Assembly (NCBI GenBank): GCA_024803745.1
Contig: JANJXV010000040.1
Location: 4,345,920 to 4,409,919 of the forward strand
DNA length: 64,000 nt
Direction: 5' to 3'
Source: Megascapheus bottae
Lineage: Eukaryota > Chordata > Mammalia > Rodentia > Geomyidae
Shown here: one piece after another, positions 11,508 through 21,200 of the stretch
Numbering within the stretch: the stretch's first letter is position 1
How the letters are laid out: the number at the start of each line of letters is the position of its first letter
The notes under the pieces: model-generated
Told to the model about the DNA's origin: nothing
Seen by the model: the letters and a program-made list of their open reading frames with translations, nothing else
The model's database searches: none
Position numbers and translations under genes: made by a program

Positions 11508-11609
11508 GCAGGCGTCAGTCCTGGGGGAGCCCTGTGACCCCAAGTTCTACCGAATAGTCACGGGATAGACATCTTACTGGGCTGGGAACTCACCCTGAAA
11601 ATCACCGAG

Positions 11610-11652
11610 GTCTCCAGGATCCTGAGTTCAAGACCCAGGACTGACACACACA
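11610..11652 (+). repeat. Geo monomer 3' fragment
   Basis: cctgagttcaagacccagga plus a short CA tail only. Confidence 0.55.
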
Positions 11653-11732
11653 AAGAAGAGGAAAACAAAGTAAAAAAAAAAATTTAACTTTCTGTAGAAA
11701 GAGTGGTTTGGTAAACACCGTTTTCACCACAT

Positions 11733-11917
11733 GGGCCCGGGCCCTGTCCCTGAGCTGCTTTCCCTCCAGGCTGGTGCTCTACCCCTTGAACCACAGCTCC
11801 ACGTCCGGTTTTCTGGTGGCTCACTGGAGATCAGAGTCTCTTCGACTTTCCTGCCCGGGCTGGCTTTGAACCTGTGACCCTCAGATCTCAGCTTCCTGAG
11901 TAGCTGGGCGCCCAGCT
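11733..11917 (-). repeat. B1-like-Geo SINE
   Basis: Lacks the extreme Geo end; otherwise ctgtccctgagctgctttcc to gtagctgggcgcccagc. Lies in the intron between the two PTPRO exons. Confidence 0.75.
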
Positions 11918-12336
11918 TCAATTTTATTTCTAACATAAAGAATAAATGGAGATTTAAATGATCATATAAATGTTTACCATCAGCCAGAGCCCAAGTTGTA
12001 TTTTCTGTATTTCCAGTTCTGTGATTCACATCAAATTTTCTTGGCCTGAGTCGTGAGGAAAGGGATCCAAGAATCTCAAGAGACAGCGTCCGCCACAGAC
12101 GTCTAAAAATTGCCTAGGGAAAGCAACTTCACGTCTCTGCCCCGTCCATACGTCTGTCTGTGGAGTGGAGCTACGATTTTCCCTCTCTGCATGTCAAGGT
12201 TGGGACAAATGACTTGGAAATAGGGATACAAGATGTCTTTCCAAAATTTGTTTTCCTTATCTTCCCTTAATGACGCCTTCTAAGCGTATTCCAGTCCAGA
12301 GCTCTGAAGGTTTACTTGAGCTCAAAAGTTTTGAGG

Positions 12337-12536
12337 GGGGCCGGGAGTTTGGCCTAGTGGTAGAGTGCTTGCCTAGCATGCATGAAGACCCGGGTTCGAT
12401 TCCTTGGTACCACATACTTAGAAAAAGCCAGAAGTGGTGCTGAGGCTCAAGTGGTAGAGCTCCAGCCTTGAGAAAGTCCAAGGACAGTGCTCAGGCCCTG
12501 AGCTCAAGCCCAGGACTGGCAAAAAAAAAAAAAAGG
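12337..12536 (+). repeat. ID-Geo SINE, young copy with target-site duplication
   Basis: Full length with a pure A tail; flanked by the direct repeat aaaagttttgagg at 12324-12336 and 12537-12549, typical of L1-driven insertion. It lies in the PTPRO intron just above exon 3. Confidence 0.9.
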
Positions 12537-12644
12537 AAAAGTTTTGAGGACCCTGTCCTCAAGCCTGACCCTCGGTACCTCGGCAACAGTGGTTTTCCTC
12601 TTCCGCCCTGGTCTCTTTCTTTTTTATCTCCTTCCTTCCTGCAG

Positions 12645-12803
12645 AACCGTCACCTGTCAGCCGTGTTGCGATATATGACTACGAGCCTTCTCCTGAAAGC
12701 GGGGTGCTGTTTGAAATCCACTACCCAGAAAAATCCAATGTCTTCACAGGAGTCAACCTCCATTACGGGAAAGGCTCGGCGTTCAGGAGCCTGCTTTACA
12801 AAG
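12645..12803 (+). CDS. PTPRO: PTPRO ectodomain exon 3
   Basis: 159 nt with acceptor ccttcctgcag and donor gtgagag. Encodes PSPVSRVAIYDYEPSPESGV then [20 protein letters not shown] and GKGSAFRSLLYK; human [40 protein letters not shown]. It starts with two bases completing a Lys/Gln codon and ends in phase 1, as the human exon must before DFFKG. Exon structure is kept, so this is not a retrocopy. No later PTPRO exon was found before the EPS8 3' end at about 17 kb. Confidence 0.85.
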
Positions 12804-12904
12804 GTGAGAGCCACGGAGACAAGCCCAGGCAATGGCAGCTGCTTTCTTTTCTCTCCATGATATTTTCTTTAAAGACATTTTTAAAAAAAAATTTTATTCC
12901 ATTT

Positions 12905-12990
12905 TCCTGTCATCCATGTGGTGCCAGGAATCGAACTCAGGGCCCCTGGCATGCAAGGCAAGCACTGTACCACAAAGCCAGCTTCTCAGG
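12905..12990 (-). repeat. tRNA/ID-like SINE fragment
   Basis: Contains ggaatcgaactcagggcc and ggcaagcactgtacc, a minus-strand ID-like monomer that lacks the Geo half. Confidence 0.55.
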
Positions 12991-13074
12991 CCTCTGTGTG
13001 ACAGTCCCCAAACCGTTTCCTCTCTTCCTCTGAAAGGCTTCATTCAATGGACCCTGCAGCCTGGAAAGAAACCA

Positions 13075-13075
13075 C

Positions 13076-13110
<35 letters not shown>

Positions 13111-13111
13111 G
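13075..13111. repeat. (AAT)n
   Basis: Pure trinucleotide run. Confidence 0.95.
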
Positions 13112-13420
13112 AGGCTACTGATTCCTGACAACCTCGTGGAGAGGACTCGGGGAACGTGGGTTCTTTAGTTGAGAATGGCCAGTTGTGTGGACAGCATGAG
13201 GAAACACTGGAATTATTGCCAGCTCTGTGATTGCTCCAGAGGCAGGGGGTCTGGCCCAGCAGTCTGGTCACCCCGACGTCCTTCTTTCGGGGGGACAGTG
13301 GAGGTTAGCCAGCTGGGGGACCCCCGGCCTTGTGTAGGAACACTGTCGAATGCATGTCAAAATTCTCCCACACGAATTTACCCAGGGGTCTAACTAGGTG
13401 CAGGTGCTAAGGAATGGTTC

Positions 13421-13500
13421 TGTGAATATGCAAATGGCACGGCGTGGGGTTATGAATATGCAAATGCAGCCGCCTGGCTATTTGAATATGCAAATGATGG
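13421..13500. promoter_or_regulatory. Three octamer motifs (ATGCAAAT) at 30-bp period
   Basis: TGAATATGCAAATG occurs at 13423, 13453 and 13483, exactly 30 bp apart, while the intervening 16 bp differ between copies. ATGCAAAT is the classical POU/Oct octamer. Confidence 0.6.
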
Positions 13501-13675
13501 TTTCCTGATCGCTCTGATTGATTTTCTCTCTCCAGAAGGTCCAGGAAAATTAGTTGAAATTGCCCATAGTTTCCATGAGAGCAAAAGTCACAAGCTAGCT
13601 GGCTACGTGTACTTCCTTTCTCTCTTTTGCTTTTTTCTTTTTCTTTCTTTCCTTTTTTCCTTTTTCTTTTTTTGG

Positions 13676-13890
13676 GTCAGTCCTGGGTCTTGAACTCAGG
13701 GCCTGGGTGCTGTCCCTGAGCTTCTTTCCCTCCAGACTGGTGCTCTACCCCTTGAACCACAGCTCCACGTCTGGTTTTCTGGTGGTTCACTGGAGATCAG
13801 AGTCTCCTGGACTTTCCCGGGCTGGCTTTGAACCGGGACCCTCAGATCTCAGCCCTTGCATAGCTGGGGTGACAGGTGGGTGCCTGGCCT
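13676..13890 (-). repeat. B1-like-Geo SINE, complete
   Basis: Preceded by a TTTC-rich tract (tail complement) and ending at gggtgacaggtgggtgcctggc. Confidence 0.8.
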
Positions 13891-14842
13891 TCTCTTGCTC
13901 CTGCTTGCCCCGCCATCACCACTAGGGGTCAGCACAGCTCCAGCTCGGCCAGGCACCCAGCTTCCCGGGTGGGCTGAGATCCTGAGGATCAGGGTTCAAG
14001 GCCGGCCCCAGCAGACAAGTGTTAAGAGGCCTATCTCAAAGTCTCCAGCCAAAGCCACAGCCTGGAGGGGTGGCTCAGGAGGGAAAGACGGCCTCGCTTA
14101 GCGGGGCGCAGTGTCTCCTGCTGCCATCCAGCCCCTCAGACACAGACCAGCTCCTCCCTTCAGGGTGTTGGGCCGTGTGCAAAAGCCCGGATTAAAAAGG
14201 GCAGCGGTGAGGCATTTGGCTCTGCCCCAGGGGCTGCGGGTTCGAGACCGACCACCCCACCCCGGGTGGGGCAGGGTCTTGGTTGGCCTTTCGGCTTTGC
14301 ACACGCGGCCAGGTGGCCCGTCGGTCGTGTCTCTGCTCACGTGGGTTCCCGAAGCCCCCGTGTGGCTCCCATGTTGGGCCTGGCGAGGCCTGGGTGGCTG
14401 TGGCTGCGTGGCTATTCCACGAAGAAGGCCTGGCGGGGGTGAGTCCTGTGGCTCCAGGGAGAAGAGGGAGGTGGCCTGTAGTGCAGGGCACGCCCACACG
14501 TATGCACACGCACGCATGCACACACATGCACACGCACACACACGCGATGGGCCTGCTTTGGGAGGTTCTGCTCCTCGCCCACAGCCGGGCCTTCACACCA
14601 CATCCCGTGGCTTCTCTTCCTTCTCACCACGCCAGACGTGGCCCGGAGCGGCGGTGTGGCTCGGACCCCGGCCTGCCTGGACCTGGCCATGGGTTCTCTG
14701 TGGACGGAAGGGGGGGTCAGGGGGAGCCCCCACCTCACCCCGAGACCCCCGGAACCCCGAACAAGCCGAGGAGTTACAAAGTTAGGCCCCGGGCCCTGTG
14801 GAAAGGTGGCTTCCCCGCCCTGAAGACCTGATGCCCAGCCTC
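13891..14842. other. Unique GC-rich sequence, no gene seen
   Basis: Contains a CA/CG-rich stretch at 14495-14545; no PTPRO exon 4 or later exon recognised. Confidence 0.45.
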
Positions 14843-14992
14843 ACACCCACGGAGCCCTGGGTTCGATTCCTCAGTGCCACATACACAGAAGAAGGCAGAA
14901 GTGGTGCTGAGGCTCAAGTGGTAGAGCTCCAGCCTTGAGAAAACCCCAGGACGGTGCTCAGGCCCTGAGTTCAAGACCAGGACCGGGAAAAC
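14843..14992 (+). repeat. ID-Geo SINE, 5'-truncated
   Basis: Begins within the ID monomer at the B box (gggttcgattcc), then a complete Geo monomer. Confidence 0.8.
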
Positions 14993-15074
14993 ATCGTAAC
15001 ATCCTTTTAAGAAATAAAAGGAAGTGTGACACTAAATCTTCACCAAAATGGATCCTGATGGCAACTGTGACTTG

Positions 15075-15130
15075 GTGTGTGTGCGTGCGTGTGTGTGTGT
15101 GTGTGTGCGTGTGCGTGCGTGTGTGTGTGT
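15075..15130. repeat. (GT)n with GC interruptions
   Basis: gtgtgcgtgcgtgtgtgtg pattern, potentially Z-forming. Confidence 0.9.
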
Positions 15131-15202
15131 TGTGATTTTCTGAGAATGAACAGGGTGAACAGATACACGGAGGATTTTTTTTAATTTAATTTTATGTTTT
15201 GC

Positions 15203-15428
15203 CGGTGGTGGGTCTTGAACTCAGGGCCTGGACTCTGTCCCTGAGCTTCTGTCCCTCCAGGCTGGCGCTCTACCCCTTGAGCCACAGCGCCACGTCTGGG
15301 ATTTTCTGATTCAGTGGGAATCGGCGTCTCTCGGACGTGCCTTCCCTGGGCTGGCTTTGAACCGAGACCCTCAGATCTCAGCCTCCTGCGTGGCCGGGAT
15401 TCCAGGCGGGAGACGCCGTGCCCGGCTC
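15203..15428 (-). repeat. B1-like-Geo SINE, complete
   Basis: ggtgggtcttgaactcaggg to the left end ccgtgcccggc. Confidence 0.8.
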
Positions 15429-16690
15429 CCCTTTCATTTCAGTTTCGTTGATTTGGGGTTGAGCCCGCGTGCTGCCTCCCCGTGTGCAGCTCCTCTGCCT
15501 CTCTGTGAGTCCAGCCTGTCCCCCCCCATCGCCCCCCCCCGCCCCTCCTTCGCCCTCCTCCTCTGACGGTTGAATATTTCAGCAGAGGGGCTGGGAGCCA
15601 AGGGCCAGCCCTGCTGCCATGGTGGCCTTGGCTCGGGCGGGTGGCCAGCCGTGGCCAGCAGACCCCACACCAGTGGACAGCTTGGGGCTCCATGGGGGGC
15701 TGTCAGCGTGGATTCCTCTCCCTCCCTCCCTCCCTCCCATCACCACCCCTCCCCTCCCCCATCTCCTCTCTGCCATCTTTAAATGAGCACCAATCTCAGG
15801 AGTCTTAGGAGCTGAGGAGGGAAGGGGACACCGTGACATTTGCTAGATTCACACGTGCACGCACACGCACACACACACTCTCGCAAAGGCAGAGGGGTAA
15901 AAACGGCTGTTGTTACAGGAGACAAGAGCAGCTCATCAATATTCCATGTGTTTCTTCCGAGGAGGGATCAGATAATACCGGATCGCTTCCCTCCCCCTCC
16001 CTCCTGCCTCCTCCCCCTCCCCTCCCCCCCTCTCCCCAGGGACCCTAGGTGACCAGCAGACACAGAGGCTGGGCCTACAAGAGGCCTACAAGAGCCTCTC
16101 TCTCTCTCTGAGGCCCCAGCCACTTGCATGAGGGGAGGGAGGGAGGGAGGGAGGGAGGGAGGGCTGGAGTGGGGGGGGCTGAGTTAATCACTGAAGTCGC
16201 CAGGGCTTCTGCTCTGCTGAGCTTTCGTGGAGGACACAGCCAGGGTGCGAGCTCTGGTCTCACTTAGGAAGAAAGAGCAGCGAGGCTGAGATGTGAGGAC
16301 CCCGGTTCGAAGCCAGCCCCCGGGGAAGGAAAACCCGGGAGACCTTTCCCTGGCCTTTCCTGGCCTGTTGGGGACGGTCCCTGCATTCTCAAACCCGGGC
16401 CCCGCTCCCCGGGGCTCCAGAAACACACGACTTCTACAAACACGGGACTTCTTTTCCAGCAATGTTGTTATGATGGTCATTAGATCATGAGCATCGTTCA
16501 TTCCTCCGTGCGCCCCACGTCTGCACACGGCCTGCCCGCTCTTGGGTCTTGGTTTCTTCACCATTCAGGAACAAAATGGAACATTTTGAGGGATTAAAAA
16601 CTTACATATAAACAAAGTAGATGTTAATAGGTATGTGTTAATGAAAAGGAAGGCGTTATCATCTCTCAATATTCTTTTTATGTGTGCATC
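15429..16690. other. Unique sequence with short CT and GGGA runs
   Basis: (CCCT)n at 15715-15740, pyrimidine tract 15990-16035, (GGGA)n at 16134-16163. No exon recognised. Confidence 0.45.
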
Positions 16691-16885
16691 AGTCCTGGGG
16701 TTTGAACTCAGGGCCTGGGCGCTGTCCCTGAGCTGCTTTCCCTCCAGGCTGGCGCTCTACCCCTTGAACCACAGCTCCACGTCTGGTTTTCTGGTGGTTC
16801 CCTGGAGATCAGAGTCTCCTGGACTTTCCTGCCCGGGCTGGCTTTGAACCTGCGATCCTCAGATCTGAGCCCCGGCACCCAGCAA
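16691..16885 (-). repeat. B1-like-Geo SINE
   Basis: cagtcctggggtttgaactc to agatctgagccccggcaccc; lies just beyond the EPS8 polyadenylation region. Confidence 0.75.
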
Positions 16886-17009
16886 TCTACTTTTTTTTTG
16901 TATGAATCTTAATTTCCCCTTTCTCTTCAGTCCTAATCACGGGTCCATGAAGCGAACGTCTTTTCAACCAACGAGACAGAAGCCATTTGTTCACCTACAC
17001 CAAATCCTG

Positions 17010-17015
17010 TTTATT
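17010..17015 (-). terminator. Distal polyadenylation signal AATAAA (EPS8)
   Basis: On the minus strand the context is ctgcAATAAAcagg, followed within 20 nt by the GT-rich ttggtgtaggtg, a fitting downstream element. It would give a 3' UTR of about 1.1 kb. Confidence 0.6.
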
Positions 17016-17325
17016 GCAGATTTTCCCTGGGTGGCCGGTGGGAAAAAAGGCACTAGGAGACAGAAGTGAATGGATGCGCAGAGGGGACCTCTCCACGGGT
17101 CCGTGTGGACACCGACGGCCTTCCGACGTCTTTAGGAATCCACGTCCCACGTCCACAGAGGCGAAGCAGCGTGGAACAGCAGACAGCGAGGCTTCCAGAC
17201 CATCGCGCTTTGTGGAAAAGGTTATTTTTCTGGCTCTCCCCGCCTGTCTAGAATCTTCCGTGGGATTAAATACAAGGAGGGCGAGTGTTACTTAATATCC
17301 ACAAAGACTCGGGCAGGGAGCCATC

Positions 17326-17450
17326 CACGTCTGGTTTTCTGGTGGTTCACTGGAGATCAGAGTCTCCTGGACTTTCCTGCCCGGGCTGGCTTTGAACCTG
17401 CGATCCTCAGATCTCAGCCTCCCGAGGAGAGGACAGGCGGGAGTGGGGGC
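17326..17450 (-). repeat. B1-like-Geo SINE fragment
   Basis: Starts mid-Geo at ccacgtctggttttctgg; inside the longer EPS8 3' UTR, in sense orientation to EPS8. Confidence 0.75.
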
Positions 17451-17515
17451 GCCTGGCCCACTCATCACCGAGGCCTTCCTTAGGCAGAAGCTGTAGGCTG
17501 GGGTGCACGTGTGTC

Positions 17516-17521
17516 TTTATT
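17516..17521 (-). terminator. Proximal polyadenylation signal AATAAA (EPS8)
   Basis: AATAAA on the minus strand about 600 nt after the stop, followed by gacacacgtgcacc. It would keep the 21-bp minisatellite in the 3' UTR but exclude the SINE fragment. Confidence 0.5.
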
Positions 17522-17751
17522 ACTTGTGCTTTCACACTCGCCCAGCCCTTCCTCGTCCTCCACGGTTGGCGCTGAGAACTTGAAGAGACGCCCGAGACAC
17601 GTGACCGCAGGAGGACGCCCGCCTGTGCCCGGCCCCGGGCCACAGGGCCAGCCTGGGGGCGCAGGCTGGGCAGCCCGTGTCCTCACATGCCACGCGTGTG
17701 CGCGAGTGTCTGTGCTGGTGTGTGGGTTGTGCTGGTTGTGCTCACGGCTCT

Positions 17752-18045
17752 GCTGGAATGTCAGTGGTGCCCTGGGGTGTGCTGGAATGCGGGGTGAGTG
17801 TGCTAGAATGTGGGGTACGTATCATGGAATGTGGGGTGCATGTCTTGGAACGTGGGGTATGTGTCCTGGAATGCGGGGTGAGTGTGCTGGAATGTGGGGT
17901 GAGTGTGCTGGAATGTGGGGTGCATGTCCTGGAATGTGGGGTGCGTGTCCTGGAATGTGGGTTACGTGTCCTGGAATGTGGGTTACGTGTCCTGGAATGT
18001 GGGATGCATGTGCTGGAATGTGGGGTGCGTGTCCTGGCGTGCAGG
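17752..18045. repeat. 21-bp minisatellite in EPS8 3' UTR
   Basis: Unit ctggaatgtggggtgagtgt plus one base; about 14 copies, inside the predicted 3' UTR. Confidence 0.9.
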
Positions 18046-18121
18046 TCGTGCCCTCGGGCCTCATCGGGTCTGGGGCTGGGCCCGGGTGGGTCCGGCGGCT
18101 TCGAGCAGGGCCAGGCAGGGT

Positions 18122-18235
18122 TCAGTGGCTGCCGCCCTCGTCGAAGGACTCCACGCCCGAGTCGCTGGCGGCTGCACTGATCTTCTCCTGTCTCCGCCTC
18201 ATGATCTCCTGCAGCTCGGAGCTCCCGTCGTGGTC
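18122..18235 (-). CDS. EPS8: EPS8 terminal coding exon (stop codon)
   Basis: Coding part 114 nt, acceptor ctgtccccag. Encodes [20 protein letters not shown] then [17 protein letters not shown] and TGA at 18124-18122. Human terminus: [20 protein letters not shown]...FDEGSSH. Confidence 0.96.
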   Translation of the reverse strand, partial: DHDGSSELQEIMRRRQEKISAAASDSGVESFDEGGSH

Positions 18236-21200
18236 CTGGGGACAGATGGACGGACAGACGGACGCGTGTGGAGGATGCGGGCGTGCCCGGGGAAGGGGGA
18301 GGGAGGGTGTGCGTGCATGCGTGTGCGTGTCGTTTCGGATCACATGCCATGGAGACATGCAGAGCACACGCACGTCCCAGGCTCGACGGGCCGCGTCACG
18401 TACGTGTGACATTCTGTGTACGTCGGCACGTCGCATACATGCGAGCGTGACGGCTGTGTCACACACACTGTGGTAGAGTGTGCAGTGTGCAGCTTCCACG
18501 CATGTGATATGTGTGACAGCCTCGACCAAGGAGCGTGTGCCCGGGGAGGGCGAGGCAGGATGGGAGGAAGACTGGGCTGGGAGGAAATGGGGGGACACGC
18601 CATCCATCACGTCCATCACGTCTATGAGCCTGTGCAGCCTGGGTACTGATAGGTCACGCGCGTGTGTGTGGAAGAAAGATGATTCTACAGACAGCACAGC
18701 AGCCTCCTAGCATCTGGGTCTCCTCTGCTGAGGGAGGAGCGTGAGGGAGGAGTGTGAGGGAGGAGCGTGAGGGAGGAGCCCTGAGGGAGGACTCTGGCTC
18801 AGCTCTCCAGGTCCGGGAGGACTCTGGCTCAGCTCTCCAGGATGGGGAGGACTCTGGCTCAGCTCTCCAGGTCCGGGAGGACTCTGGCTCAGCTCTCCAG
18901 GCCGGGGCAGGGGCGGGGGCTCACCTCCAGGGCGGCTTTCTGCACGGAGACCTGGCTGAAGACCCTGGCGCCCTCGGGGCACACGGCCCTCAGCTCGTTC
19001 TTGCTCAGGGAGAAGAGCTGCGCCCCGTTCAGGACCCCGAGACTGTTCACCGTCCTGCGGACACCAGGGCGGCCGGTGGTCAGTGGAGGGCAGGCGGGGT
19101 GGGGAGCGGACGCTGTGCGGCCCTGCGGGGGTTAAACACTCCCCCCGCCCCCCGTCCTGGTCCCTGGAGGCTGAGATCTGAGGATCGAGGTTCAAAGCCA
19201 GCCCGGCGAGAAGGCCCTCACGCGACAGTGACAACCGCATGGGTGTGTGCGTGTGACTGTGTCAGAATCAGGCCTGGCGCTCGACCTCCTGAGCCACCCC
19301 TCCAGGCCGGCTTTGTGGCTGGCGAGTTGGAGCTGGGCCCTGGGGACTTTTGGACAGTCACAATCAAACCGCCGGCCAGGGCAGTCCACGCGATCCGGGC
19401 CCTCGCTGGGCCTTGAACCCGGGGCCTGGGCGCTGTCCCTGAGCTGGAGATCAGAGCCTCGCGGGCTGGCTTTGAGCCGTGGTCCTCAGCGCCCGGGCCC
19501 CGGCGGGGACTCACACGGGGTTGAAGCCCTTGGACTGCAGCCAGGCCCTCACGTCCTCGGGTGTGGAGTCGTAGGTGACGTTGACCGCGGGCGTGCTCTG
19601 CCGTGGCACGTGGAACTTCCTCTGGGCCGCGCTGCGGCCGATGGTCAGCCGGTGGATGAGCTCGTCCTGCACCTCCTCCATCTGCGACTTCCTCCCTGGA
19701 GGGCGGGGACGGGGTCACGGCCAGGACGCGGGCCACCAGTCACTCCTGTCTCCACCGCCCCTAACTTTGTGATCACACGCCTCAACCTGGCTGTCCTGCG
19801 CCCGCCATGCTCGGGCTTTCTCAGTAGACCAGGCAGGGAGGCTGAGATCTGAGGATCGCAGGTTCAAAGCCAGCCCGGGCAGGAAAGTCCAGGAGACTCT
19901 GATCTCCAGGGAACCACCAGAAAACCAGACGTGGAGCTGTGGTTCAGGGGGTAGAGCGCCAGCCTGGCTGAAGAGCTCGGGGACAGCACCCAGGCCCTGA
20001 GTTCAAATCCTGCGACCCCTGCAGGGCTGTCCTCACACCGCTGACGTCATCTGTCCACCCAAAGCAAGCGGCCCTTCCCGGCCGGTGCTTCACCACTTGA
20101 TCCATGCCACCCCCACACCTCCAGTCTGGCCCACCCTGGGGCCTGGGGGAGGGGGAGCCTGCCCGGGCAGTGTCTTGGGGTACTCACGGTCTGTGGGGGG
20201 CTGCCTGTGTCTCTGGCTCTCCTGGACCGAGCTGCCGCTGTCGCTGGAGTCGCTGCAGGCCGGGGGGGCGGGCACGGGCACGGGCACGGGTGCGGGCACG
20301 GAGGGCGGCTGGGGTACGGGGGCCGGGGTGGGCGGGGGAGACGGGACCACGGGGGCCTCGGCCGGCCTGGGACTGGACTCCACCCGCTGCTTCTAGGAAG
20401 GAGGCCAGGGGAGGGAGAGAGAAGCGGGGGGGGGGGGGGGTCAGGAAGGATCACTCTCACACGGGCGAGCTGGACCGGATGCCTGGCCAGCCACTCGGGA
20501 GGCTGAGATCTGAGGATCCCCGTTCAGAGCCAGCCCCACCCCAGCCCCGGGGAGGCAGGCCTGCGAGACTCTGATCTCCAGGGAACCAGCAAAAAGCCGG
20601 AAGCGGCGCTGTGGTTCGAGTGGTAGAGCACCAGCCGGGAGGGGGAGGGGAGGACCGGCAGAAATTGCTGTTGAAAATGTCTGATCCTCCAGCCCTACGG
20701 CGAGGGGCGCTTTGCCTCTGCTCAGTTCCGAAGCAGCCTGAATATGAGGCAAAATCACCCCATATCCAGAGACCAACGGGTTCTGGGAACACAACCCCCC
20801 TGGATCTCTCCCCGCTGGATCTCTCCCCGCTGGATCTTTCCCTCCTGGATCTCTCCCCGCTGGATCTCTCCCCGCTGGATCTTTCCCCGCTGGATCTCTC
20901 CCCGCTGGATCTCTCCCCGCTGGATCTCTCCCCCCTGGATCTCTCCCCGCTGGATCTCTCCCCCCTGGATCTCTCCCCCCTGGATCTCTCCCCCCTGGAT
21001 CTCTTCCCGCTGGATCTCTTCCCGCTGGATCTCTCCCCCCTGGATCTCTCCCCCCTGGATCTCTCCCCCCTGGATCTCTCCCCCCTGAACCTTTCCCCCC
21101 TGAACCTTTCCCCCCTGGATCCTTCCCCCCTGGATCTTTCCCCCCCCTGGATCTTTCCCCCCCTGGATCTTTCCCCCCCTGGATCTTTCCCCCCCTGGAT

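Larger units (their letters stand above)
16990..18121 (-). other. EPS8: EPS8 3' untranslated region (probable)
   Basis: About 1.1 kb after the stop to the distal AATAAA. It contains the 21-bp minisatellite (17752-18045) and a minus-strand SINE fragment (17326-17450). 17455-17750 and 16990-17320 look unique. The extent depends on which polyadenylation signal is used. Confidence 0.6.

Noticed and set aside
11264..11557. Stand-alone small ORF starting at ATG 11264
   Set aside because: It is the interior of PTPRO exon 2; frame continues upstream to the acceptor at 11215 and homology includes residues before this ATG.
13036..13075. Possible remnant of PTPRO exon 4 (frame reading GFIQWTLQPGKKP after an AG)
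   Set aside because: Only a few scattered identities to DFFKGKTVFNHWLPG and it runs into an AAT repeat; too weak.
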